A DNA stretch of 64,000 bases from Siphonodentalium dalli (Eukaryota > Mollusca > Scaphopoda > Gadilida > Siphonodentaliidae): positions 183,998,209 to 184,062,208 of the forward strand of contig CP136064.1 of the NCBI GenBank assembly GCA_032622095.1, given 5' to 3'. The notes beneath the pieces were generated by a model. It searched no databases. It saw only the letters and a list, made by a program, of their open reading frames with translations, and was not told the origin of the DNA. The stretch's first letter is position 1, and each line of letters begins with the position of its first letter. Both the position numbers and the translations under genes were made by a program. Of the stretch, positions 24,391 through 36,600 are shown one piece after another.

Positions 24391-24612
24391 TTAATTACAC
24401 TGCCAAATACCTGTATCAGTTTCCATTGAATTTTGGCTGAGCTGCAGCATTCTATCCACTACCTCCCACAGACATGTATCTTTTGGAAACTCATTGTCCA
24501 CGAGAGTTACTAAGTAATAGTGTTTATATATAGAGTCAATAATGCCACGGGATACAGAGCCTTCATCGTAAATCTTTCCCCACGTTTCCTTCCACAAATC
24601 AAAAGCTTCATC
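24391..24612 (-). CDS. MTHFR: MTHFR terminal coding exon 9 (residues 576-648)
   Basis: Starts [15 protein letters not shown] after acceptor TTCACAG| and carries [24 protein letters not shown], the conserved C-terminal block, then a short non-conserved tail and TAA. It lies 4.1 kb from exon 8, the longest distance at the 3' end, because of a tandem-repeat array in the last intron. Confidence 0.96.
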   Translation of the reverse strand, partial: DEAFDLWKETWGKIYDEGSVSRGIIDSIYKHYYLVTLVDNEFPKDTCLWEVVDRMLQLSQNSMETDTGIWQCN

Positions 24613-27600
24613 CTGTGAATAGATAAAATGCATATTCATCATGGCCGAAATATCTATGGATGGGTCCTACTAAAAGGTGACTGCACCTCCAATTAGAAAG
24701 AATTTACGAACATATGAGCAGCGTCAGAGATGTTAGTTTCGGAAAGAGGTTTCCATCGTTTTCACCCCCCACAGGAGGTGTTTCGGTGGTTTTTCCTGAC
24801 CGCCTACACAGAGAAAGTAGGATGTAATTAATCTGTATATGAACACGTGCTAGTCCCTTAACTTGTAAGCATGTATACCAATAAATGCTGGTGTTGACTC
24901 TCTAGTGGACCAGCCACAAGTGACTCGGTCGGCCCCATTTATTGATGCTGACTGAATTACATGATATGACATGACCACCTTACATTGCCTCCCCAGTAAC
25001 ATATTTGGGGCCAGAAAACAAAATCGTTCATAATTGACATGTATGTACAAAAAGTTCCAATCCACAAGCTGATATCTTGAGAAGAAAGGGCACTGTTAAC
25101 CCCTCACTTGCCGCCAGTTCAATCAGGTATGCAAAATAAAATGAAAGTGTCAATGACCATGTAGCTCAACTTGGGGAGGAGTTAATAATTTTATGCTGAG
25201 CAGTAAATAGAATGATGAAGAAGAAAAGTAAAAAAGTTTCAGTAAACGGATTGTATTGTGTAAACAAAATTAATTTCATATCAAACATTTCTCCACTAAA
25301 TGTGGGCTGCAGGGTGTGCCTATTGATTCAAATGTGAAATCAATGAAAGTGTCAATGACACTGTAGCTCAACTTGGAAAGGGAATAATTTAATGTATTAC
25401 AGTCAATGGAGCGATTAGGAATATGGAAAGTTGAATGTCTAATACTAGTTTATAGACATGAAGAGAAAAGTAAAATCCAAGATGGCTGCTGGTGGCCATG
25501 TTTTTGGCCGAATGACCCCAAAATGAGTCGTTCCCATCAACATGTCATCATTAACATCCATGACAAATTATATGACGTTCAGACTAAAGGTACGACCTGT
25601 ACCCCGTGCTAAAAAATTTAGTCATACAAAGAGTAAAATCCAAGATGGCTGCTGGCGGCCATGTTTTTTGGCCAAATGACCCAAAAATTACTCGTTCCCA
25701 TCTACATGTCAATATTATCATCCATGACAAATTTCATGATGATCAGACAAACAGTACGACCTGTGGCCCGTGCTAATGGATTGAATTTTGAAATCCAAGA
25801 TGGCCGCTGGCGGCCATGTTTTTTGTCCGAATGACCCCAAAATGACTCGTTCCCATCTACATTCCAATTTCAACAGCCATGACAAATTTTATGATGATCA
25901 GACTAAAGGTACGACCTGTAGCCCGTGCTAAAGGATTTAGTCATACAAAGAGTAAAATCAAAGATGCCTGCTGGCGGCCATGTTTTTTGGCCGAATGACC
26001 CCAAAATGACTCGTTCCCATCTACATGTCATTATTAACATTCATGACAAATTTTATGATGATCAGACTAAAGGTACGACCTGCAGCCCGTGCTAAAGGAT
26101 TTAGTCATACAAAGAGTAAAATCCAAGATGGCTGCTGGCGGCCATGTTTTTGGGCCAAATGACCCCAAAATTACTCGTTCCCATCTACATGTCAATATTA
26201 ACATCCATGACAAATTTGATGATGATCCGACTAAAGGTACGACCTGTTGCCCGTGCTAAAGGATTTAGTCATACAAAGAGTAAAATCAAAGATGGCTGCT
26301 GGCGGCCATGTTTTTTGGCCGAATGACCCCAAAATGACTCGTTCCCATCTACATGTCATTATTAACATTCATGACAAATTTTATGATGATCAGACTAAAA
26401 GTACGACCTGTAGCCCGTGCTAAAGAATTTAGTCATACAAAGAGTAATATCCAAGATGGCTGCTGGCGGCCATGTTTTTGGGCCAAATGACCCCAAAATT
26501 ACTCGTTCCCATCTACATGTCAATATTAACATCCATGACAAATTTGATGATGATCCGACTAAAGGTACGACCTGTTGCCCGTGCTAAAGGATTTAGTCAT
26601 ACAAAGAGTAAAATCAAAGATGGCTGCTGGCGGCCATGTTTTTGGGCCAAATGACCCCAAAATTACTCGTTCCCATCTACATGTCAATATTAACATCCAT
26701 GACAAATTTCATGACGATCAGACAAACAGTATGCCCTGCAGCCCGTGCTAATGGATTGAATTTTGAAATGCAAGATGGCCACTGGCGGCCATGTTTTTTT
26801 ACCGAATGACCCCAAAATTAATCATTCTGGTCTAAATGTTGATGTCAACTGCTATGACAAATTTCATAATGATCTGACCAAAGGTACGACCTGTAGACTG
26901 TATTGTTGACGCCTTACGTACACACGCACACACGGACGACAAAGCCATGGCAATAGCTCAAACTTTACAAAGTAAAGTTGAGCTAAAAATGGCTCCAGGC
27001 GACCATGTTTTTTAACAAATTTCGAAAGAATTGGACACCTTCCATCTAGAGGCCACACCAAAGAACCATATGAAGTTTGGATGAGGGATGTGACATATAG
27101 GGTGCACAAAAGTATTTTAGTTGTGAAAATAGTAAAATGCAAGATGGCCGACCATGTTTTTTAAACAATATTCAGAAAATAGTGTTGGCTCCCATCTAGA
27201 GGTCATGGTGAAGATCCTTATAAAGTTTGGTGACGATCAGATGAGGGGTGTGGCCTGTAGGTTGTGCCGAAGGATTTAGTCATGTAAAGAGTAAAATCAA
27301 AGATGGCCAATGGCAGCCATGTTTTTAACGAATTTCGGAAACCATCGTTGGCTCCTATCTAGAGGTCACCCGGAAGATGCATATTAAGTACGCTGATGAT
27401 CGTACGAGGGATGTGTGCCAAAGGATTTAGTCATGGCAAATCGTTAAAATTAGATAGCTTTCATCTAGAGTTGATCCTAATCATGTCTGTAAATTTACAA
27501 AACATTTCTTAAATATATGCGGGCTGCAGGGTGTCCCGATGGATTCAAATTTGAAATCCAAGATGGCTGCCGGTGGCCATGTTTTTTAACAAATTTCAGA

Positions 27601-30600
27601 AATAATCGATGGCTCCCATCTAGAGGTCACCCCGAAGATTGATGACGATCGGATGATGAATGTGGTCTGCAGGGTGTGCCAAAGAATTTAGTAATGCAAA
27701 GAGTAAAATCCAAGATGGCTGCTGGCCGCCATGTTTTTTAATGAATTTCGGAAATAATCGATGGCTCCCATCTAGAGGTCACCCCAAAGTTCCATATGAA
27801 GTTTGGTGGTGATCAGATAAGGGATGTGGTCTGTAGGATTTAGTCATGCAAAGAGTAAAATTCAAGATGGCTGCCGACGGCCATGTTTTTCATCAAAAAT
27901 CACTAAAATTTGATAGCTCCCATCTAGAGGTGATCCTAAACATGCCTGTAAATTTTCAAAACATTTCTCCAATAAATGCCTATGGTGTGCTGATGGATTC
28001 AAATTTGAAATCCAAAATGGCTTCTGGCGGCCATATTTTTTAACATAAATTGTTGGCTCCCATCTAGGGGAAAAAACTTCATCTACTATGAAATACATTA
28101 TTACAGAACAGGTATTAATTGACAAATATTTTACATGCATTATGTTTTCAATAGAGACCTTTCGCAAAATCACTATTATGATTACAGATAGGGTATATTG
28201 CTCTATAGTAAGGTGGACACCATCACAACATACATACAATGGTTAGTTGGTGAGACGGCATATGCCCCACTATATTCAGTTACACATAGATTTGATGGAA
28301 AAAGTAATGTGTGTCTCTTTCATATTCCATGTTCTTATCCGTGTGTTATACACCAAACAGATAATGTCAGAGTGTCGGCAAGCAGAACCAGTGGCACATC
28401 CCTGACACATCTGCACATAATTAAGCTGCGTGGGGGTACATATCGTCTCACATAATAACCCCTGTGCCTAAAGATCAAATCTTTTGCCATATACTGGCAG
28501 GATATTGTCCATATCCATAACCCTGATTTTGCGAAAGGTCTCTATTGTTATAAGGTTCCCAATGAAAATATTCCCAGGTTTTTAACTGGTGGAATATGAT
28601 ATTTACGGGTGTAGCTCGATTATAGAGATTCATGGCATGATTTGAGTCATTTGACATGATCTATGAACTTACCTTCCATGTCTTGAATGCTATTGGATCT
28701 ACCACTGTTGGCTGTACAATTTCTTTCCCTGGGAACACGCCCCATGTGACAGCCACCGGCTCACTTGAATGACAGTTCGTATAATCATTGCTTCCCTATA
28801 GAAAGAGTGGGCAAATATTAACCTTTCTGTACTCAATGGATTCTCCCATTCAGCTATAAAAGTATACATTGGAATGGTCTATTATTCATTTGGATGAATA
28901 TTCAGGTAACAAAAGCAGACGAAAACATTATAGAGCAGATTTCATATTCATTGGTGGGAAAAGTTCAGATAATAAGTTCAATAAATATAAACCATATATT
29001 ACCTGAACATTTCCAAAGAGAAATACTTATCAATGGGTATTTAGTAGAGAGAGGGTTCAACATCCTTTGCAAACCATTTATCGTGTGCCCTTTCATTTTT
29101 ATATATTCTATAAAACAGTAGCATGTTTAGTGTTTGGAAATAAATTTAGTTAACCCTTTGATTACACTCATTGATATTAAGTAGTACCCTCAGGAGCTGT
29201 TCAGATGATAAGTTCAACAAATGATCATAGGCTGCTTGTTGAATTATACTATGTGTTCGTTTGCTTATATTTCCTGAAAATTCCCCAGACAAATAAAATA
29301 CAAATTCAATCAGAAAATAATTGGCGACCCCTGTTCTGATGAAGAAAGAGGAAAACAGTCTGAACTATGTTCAATTGTAAATATTTAAATCTCGATTCAG
29401 GACGCAACTATGGGCAATAAACTAACACTAATGACTTCGCCATCGAGAGTCATTGCATATAATTAATAGATAAGAATAACGCTGTGTGTTGTCAATTTGG
29501 AATAATATTCGTAAAAAATAAAAACTTTGAGCAAGATTATTCTCCATCTCTATTTGATCACCCTACTGAAGTGTTTCACATCACTTTAATCAACTTGATA
29601 GCCCTGCCATTTAAATTTAGTGTGGGTTGTGGCACAGTGATGACTTGACGATCCGGATGTGATGTAGTTGATATGTGAATGCCTGTCGCGGGCAAACTAG
29701 CACCCGATTAACCGAATGAGAATGATAAAAATGGCTAAAATGTAACATTATTACCACTTGATTTAAGAGTTATAAATCTTTATCTGCAAGACCGTCCATT
29801 TGATCTCGTGTTTCTGGCCCAGAAACAATTGAAATAAGAAACTTCAAAAATCAATATCTGATCACTCTGAGAAATATTGTTTACCCCCGAAGCCAAAGAA
29901 ATAGTAATTTAGGAGACAATTGTACATAGTTCAGATGATAATTTCTATGGAGTCGTATGGTCGATTCTTTGAAATTTTCGAGGATGAATGCTACATTCCC
30001 CTGAAAATGGCCTCACAGCTTCAATGATCACTTTCACCAGCAATGTTCCAAAATATTGAGAATATACTTACACTGCTGTTGATAATGTGATAGTTCACCA
30101 GTGGATAATCTACCAGAACTTTCTTCAAAGCTTCAATGTTAGCTTCAGATGTGAAGAACTCTAAATAAGCCTGAAAAGGAATTAGATGTTGATCATTGTA
30201 CATTGCCAGAAGCATGAGAGCTGGACATAAAATGTAGGAGTTAATAACCTCTTGGGCCAGTCTTAGCTGCGGAGTACAGATAAAAAATGTCACACTGTGT
30301 GCTATACTTCTACGGATCTACTTCAGTGCACTAGCAGTCGGTTATCATCCATAGAGGAAACTCAGAAATCAATGCCTCACAATCCAACAAGTGTATCTCA
30401 AGTTTGAAATGGTGTATGATGTTCCAAGATTGTGTGTCACAATGACCTTTGGATGGAGTCAGATTTATGGTTTTCGCGATATCCCAGTTATATTTTTCCA
30501 CTGCTAAATGACATCATGACCTTGTTTGCTGGGTCGTTGGCATTATGCCAATTTTCCAGTGGTATAGATAGAGGGACAGGGGAGCACATTACAATCTCCT

Positions 30601-33600
30601 GTAGTTTGTGCTACCCATATAAAGTGACCGATCATTTGTATACTATCGCCCCTGAAGGACTGAAGGAGATACATGTACATATATTTGATTTGAGAGATTC
30701 AATTTGATTTAATTCACAATTTGTCTCTGCTGATTCAATTTGATATTCAATTAGACTGAACACCCACCCCAATTAGCAGGTTTCTAACCTACAGTAGTGC
30801 CCTAAATAATCGACCCCTTAACCACAGCAGAATTATGGGTAATTTTTCAGGATTTAGTCGGAAATATGGCTTGTTGCCATTCATCGGAAAGCTCTCACTG
30901 AGAGAGGGCTTTACTGTACATGTATATATGGAAGATGTAGCCACGTAAATCGAGGAAGAGTTCCTGTTTTTTATGCTAACTTACCTTCTGATAGATGTAG
31001 CCATTCGCTGCTCCCCAACCAACTACAGGATCTGTTGACGGAGCTCCGTTTATGTGGGGCTGCGAGTTGATTGTCAATACTCCCTGCTTATTGATCTTTG
31101 CCAAATGTTCTGCGATCTGGACGGTTTCCGGGCTGAGTGCTTCATCTGCCCAGGGAATTCTGGTCACCTACAAGCGATTAGATTGGATAACAGTAGATGA
31201 AATATTGAAATCGCCTCTACCAAATATTCTGAGAGACTGGCATCTAATAAGTATACACGTACTTCATACATACACATTTCATGTGGAGCAGATGCTAGAG
31301 AGAATAATGGTGGTCACCACACTAAAAAATAAGCCTGTTTTGCGTGTTCAAACTGGAAAGTTAATCTGCCATGCTGTTAAATGTAATCTCTTCCTAATAA
31401 GTTTTATTTAGTTTCCAGGGTATAACATACTAAATATGAATAAAATACACCTGTCCGGAAATGCTTCTATCAATTAATATTGATATTATTTCCAATTTTC
31501 TGGTATAATACAAACAACCTTTCGGGACAGTTTAGCGGGCTATTTTTAAAATGGAAATTTCAGGCTATCTTGCAGAGACGTTCGGATTCGGAGTGTAGCA
31601 AGATGGAGAACTCTGTCTTGTTAGCACCTTCAATCAAGAAAAATTTGAACTAACAGATTTAAATTTTCACTGCGAATTATGATTGGCTTCGTCAGTAAAC
31701 CACTTTATTATGCCTTTAGAAAAAAAAAATATATGCTAGTCAGTCTTATTGGTATTTTATTCACACACCAGCTATTGGTAGTCTTGAAATTGGGTTTTCT
31801 AAAAATCTAAACAAAATATGTTGTTGTTTAATTGTAGCCCAGAAGTGATACAATATATTTAAGTGTTTGTCCCAATTGCATATTTAAAGGCCCACTTAAT
31901 TAGCAACTTCAATCTGATCCTAGGTCTCCCATAACAGTTGAGGCCTCGGCAGAATGAGGTTCCTAGAGGGTGAATTTGGTGACACTAGCCCACCAAGCAG
32001 GATAGCATTACTCAATTCACACTCTGGGGACCTCTTTTGCAAAATGACAGACACACTACTTCAAGGCTTGACTACAGTAATGCTCTAAGTAATCGACTCC
32101 TTAACCACAGCAGAATTATGGGTAACTTTTCAGAACTTAGTCGGAAATATGGCTTGTTGCCATTCATCGGAAAGCTCTCCCCGAGAGTCGATTACTTAGA
32201 GCATTACTGTACTTCTCCAGCACCAGACTTACCTTAACACCCCGTGAGTCAGGTTCGCCTGTCAGATATCTGTGGAATACCTCCCACACATCTTGCTCTG
32301 ATGAAAGTTCCTCACCCCATTGTTTCAGCAGTTCCTCTTTAGGTGAACGAAACTTTAGATAGAACAGATAATAGTCTGTGATGTCATTGAATGATGCAGC
32401 AGAAGAGTTTCCCCATCGTCCGTTTGGAAATTCATCCCAGTTTGATGTCCTGTATATGTAACTGTTAGGCCTTGAAGCCCAAAAAATGGGACGCACATCC
32501 TCCTCACATCTCTGATGGTGAGCTGTGGTTTTCCATGGCAAAGACCTCATAGGCCCATTTCCATAGAGACCTAATCCCTGGAGAATTTCATTTACTGCTA
32601 CTTCCCTGTTAAGTGTGTAGAAATGTAATCCAGGAACCTTTCCACTGCTAATTAATTCTCGACACATCTTGAGAGCTTCGTTGACTCCAAAGTTTCTAAT
32701 AGCCTCGTCATTGTCTTTAATGGGTGTGATGGCATCCAATATGTCCTGCGGCACTTCTAACTTTGACAATGTCACTATATTGTGTAGAGACTTGTAGCCC
32801 TGGGAGAAAACAAAAACAAATAGTTCACTGTTCAACTTCTTTTAAAGACATATTTTTGATTTATTTCATTGAATAAAACAAAGCAATATTTGGTAATAAG
32901 GGCGTGAATCAACTATATACTGTTTACAGTAACCGGGCACGGAATCTACTATATACTGATTCCACTGACTGAGCACGGGTATGCTATGCATATCCATTTG
33001 CACTATATGATTGCACATATAACTGAGCAGAATCAACTATATACTGATTCCACCAACTGAGCAAAAAATATGCTATGCATATCTATATGCGCTATATGTT
33101 TGGACATACTCGCAATTTGGTATCTAGTTACGGGTTAGTTCCCATCTCCGTGGCCTATGGAGCCTTTGGCTTGGCATGGGCCTGGCATAAAACTGCCCGA
33201 GTACAATTAACTTACACTGGAGAGCCTTGTCTCCCTTAGCAGCTTCGCAGCGGTGGTCCACAGGAGCCACGCTGTTTGACGTGCACTGACATCCATAAAT
33301 ATCATCGCTCCGTTAATATATAACTGGACATAGGCACAATCGGCATCATAACAAATTTTGAAAGATGTCATCCGAAGATATTACCACCATGACCTCTCCA
33401 TCAAATGGAGCTCTTCGACTGGATTTCACCATTGATAACGGCAATCTGCTGCCTTGCAGTCAGCTGGGGAAATCAACAGAAGCGATCCTGGATGACGTTA
33501 TGAGGGATTTTATCCCCATAACAAACCAGAGACAGCCTTTAAATATGATGCGAGCCTGTTTACAACATGCGGCTGACAGTGGCTACACTCCGGAGGGGCT

Positions 33601-36600
33601 GACACTTGAATTTAAGATCAGCGAGGCCGACGCGACGAAGAAATGCACCAGCTTGTACATACTGGTGTCAAGGAGGGCCGTAAAGCCTTCATCACGTCAC
33701 TTGTGGCTCTTCTTGACGTTAAGATTGCCTCATTGAACTCGGAACTGAAAACGGCAGTGACCCAAGCGCTGGACACTCTTCCAATCGGCCACTCCCAAAG
33801 TGGAGATGTGCGGAACCGGATTATCTCAGAAACTAAGAAACATAACAATGAATTACAAGATGCAACTGCGTGCAGACTACAGGAAAGGATGGCACACTTC
33901 GGGCGTGTCGCAGGAACATTCATTCAAGAAACCATACAGGGATAACCGCCGACACCACGGATCGCATCAAGGGAAATAGAGGAACCATAAAGGCAACAGG
34001 CCCTAGTGCACTCATTGAACATTTTGTGTCGTGACAATTGTGCACGCTACTGTTACATTTGTACACCTATATTCATGGCTTGTTTTTGTGATGACATTAA
34101 ATTGATTTTAATGTATTTTCTCCTTATCATTGGTTATTTACAATTTGTACACCTATTTACAATAACCGACGATTCCACCCCTGGTATTAAATTACCTACC
34201 CGGGCCACATCCACACACTGATTTATCAGATACATAGGTTGAATCGCCTACTGCGGGAGCTCATACACTCAATTAGTAATTATTATTATTAAATAATAAT
34301 TGTTACTACCCAATATGCACCTAAAACTCGGTCTCTCTTACATTTAGAGATACATCACCGATCGGACCACACTGTACAGCAGTGCATCAGCTCTATGTAA
34401 CAGGTGTCAATTAAATTGATAGCCACTCCCACTTCTAAGTACCCATCATCCATTGGAGCCTAATGTATGCTGTGCTGTCTTATCCACATCTGACACACGG
34501 CTCAACCGTAGACTGTCTTCAGTCTAGAGACAGACTCGGCCTTCGATAGACCCTATTCTAATCTTGCCAGCCAACTATGACATGTGGTTCATTCCACTTT
34601 GTTCTCTCGCTTCTGCGATCGAGGTTTGAGCCGAGGTGATTCCCCGACAGGGGCGTTTTGTCTGTCTGAGTGGTGTACCCACTCCTCGCATCACAGCGAT
34701 TGAGGGGCTTAACAGAGAACCTGATTAGCCCAGCATTACAAAATGATGGCCCGTCGTTTCATCAGAAGCAAAAAGAATCGTAGAGCCAAGCAACAACGTG
34801 AGAAAATAATATCTCGCTCTAGATTGTACAAATCGCCTGAATACAAACTAAATCAGGCCAAGGAGTTGATACGTAACTTCTCAAACCACCCTCTATCTAA
34901 TGATGAGATTATGGTTCAAGGGTGATCGTTTTGCCAAAACAGGGATCTTGGATACGTAATGTCACATAAAAAAGACAGAAACATTCCAGTATTTGCATCG
35001 CTGCTCAAATCACCCGAAATCGAACTTCAAATCGTTTGTCAGGGGGGAATGCATAAGATATTTAAGAAATTGCTACAATGCTACGGATTTCAACGCCAGG
35101 AAAGACTTATTTGTGACAAAAGCTCATGAATCGTGGATACAAACATCGAGATATTCATGAATGGACCGACACGATAGAATTCTCGGGAAGGAACGCACAT
35201 CTACTCCGCAAACCGGGGAATAAATGTATCAGTTCCCGAACAATTTCGCTTGCTACTACATTTCACCCAGGTGCTTCGAAATTAGCCCGCACTCTGAGCC
35301 AGTATTGGGGTAATCTAACTGACAGCCACCAGACATACCACGACTTTTCTGGTACGAAACCAGGCATAATATTTCGACGCCAGAAAAATATCGGGAACTC
35401 ATCTCCAAGAAACGGATTTGATAGCCCATTTTCACATGTACATGTGTCGCCACACACGTCAATTTTCTTGCACAAAAAGCATCGATATTGACATAGCCGA
35501 TAACCCACATACCGATGGATGTCCAGACACCTACCAAACAGCTTCGGGCGTATTCCTTTGTCACAGCAGGACACTGTCTGGAGTCTACGGCCAAAGTACC
35601 GCTAAGAGATTAGAGTGCGCCCACATATGGCGCCGACTGAGGGTTTACTATTACACGGAAATTGATGCCAAAATGTCTCGCCAACGATCAAACAAGCTCG
35701 ATTAGGTGACATCTTGACTGGCACATTTATGCCGATATCACAGCTGTACCATTAAATGTACATCAATCACAGTATTTTTTCTTATGTCTGGCTGTTGGCA
35801 GTTTTCGGAATCCAGCACATCAATGGGTTATCTATCGGCTCCTGTTCTTTGATACCCTTACATAATACCCAGGTGCAGACATCGCACATGTCGCCCCAGA
35901 ATCAATTCTGGCCGTCATAGATTACGGTTTAACGCACCATTCTTCTGTGACGTAGGAGTCGAGCCAGTATTGAAGCATCGGGCCTTCCTCACAAATTAGC
36001 ATGAGTTGGCAATATGCTTGAATGTGCTCACACGTACGCGTACACTTCCCCAACAGTGTATACAGACCCGATTGACCTGCATCCCTGATGAGACGAAGGT
36101 CATTAAACATATCTGTCGAAACAATAAATTGACCCATGATAACACTTATTGTTATACATGTTCTGCTCGTTTGAATATTTGCCCTATATACAAGCTCAAA
36201 GCGATATGGCCATTTTATTGTCGGGTGCCGACCAGCATTGGGGTTCGCTGTGTCAGACAATAGATAGAAAAGGATTTCATTTATACACATTTAAAATCAG
36301 ATGTTAATAGTGGAATATAATAAACAGAATAATCACATGATTGAACTGGTGACGTTAAATAATTGATTCCAGATGGTGACTATTTTGTAGAATGTGCTCT
36401 CATCTTTGTACAACGTCCCTGCAGGCCTGCCTCGAATGAATTATTTCATGTCACCAGTTCAATACAGTGATTATTCTCTATTTAGTATCGTTGACTTTTT
36501 CAACCATAAACATGAGATTCTAATGCTCACCTGTATAGGAAGAATTCCTGGTAGTATAGGACAATCTATTCCCAATGCTCGACAGTCATCTATAAACTTC

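Larger units (their letters stand above)
33115..36300 (+). mobile_element. Degraded Penelope-like element in MTHFR intron 4
   Basis: Antisense to MTHFR, between exons 4 and 5. Fragments in order: an N-terminal ORF pair (33365-33945), a basic ORF ending [16 protein letters not shown] (34743-34925), then frames with [10 protein letters not shown] and RNCYNATDF (34960-35150) and [11 protein letters not shown] (from 35125). A YLHxxSxHP motif followed by an RGY motif is how the C-terminal part of Penelope-like reverse transcriptases reads, and the 'LSxxE' block is how they begin. The RT core between the two is missing. No GIY-YIG endonuclease could be confirmed. Boundaries are approximate. Confidence 0.55.

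Noticed and set aside
24850-25065. 71-codon minus-strand ORF in the last MTHFR intron
   Set aside because: No family resemblance, no matching splice sites that keep the MTHFR frame, and exons 8 and 9 join perfectly without it.
32164-32235. C-terminal extension of the exon 5 ORF
   Set aside because: It reads into a MITE past the GTAAGT donor at 32232; the exon 6 join is in frame and conserved.
35922-36290. 122-codon minus-strand ORF
   Set aside because: Antisense to the degraded Penelope-like element, with no recognisable motif; likely chance.
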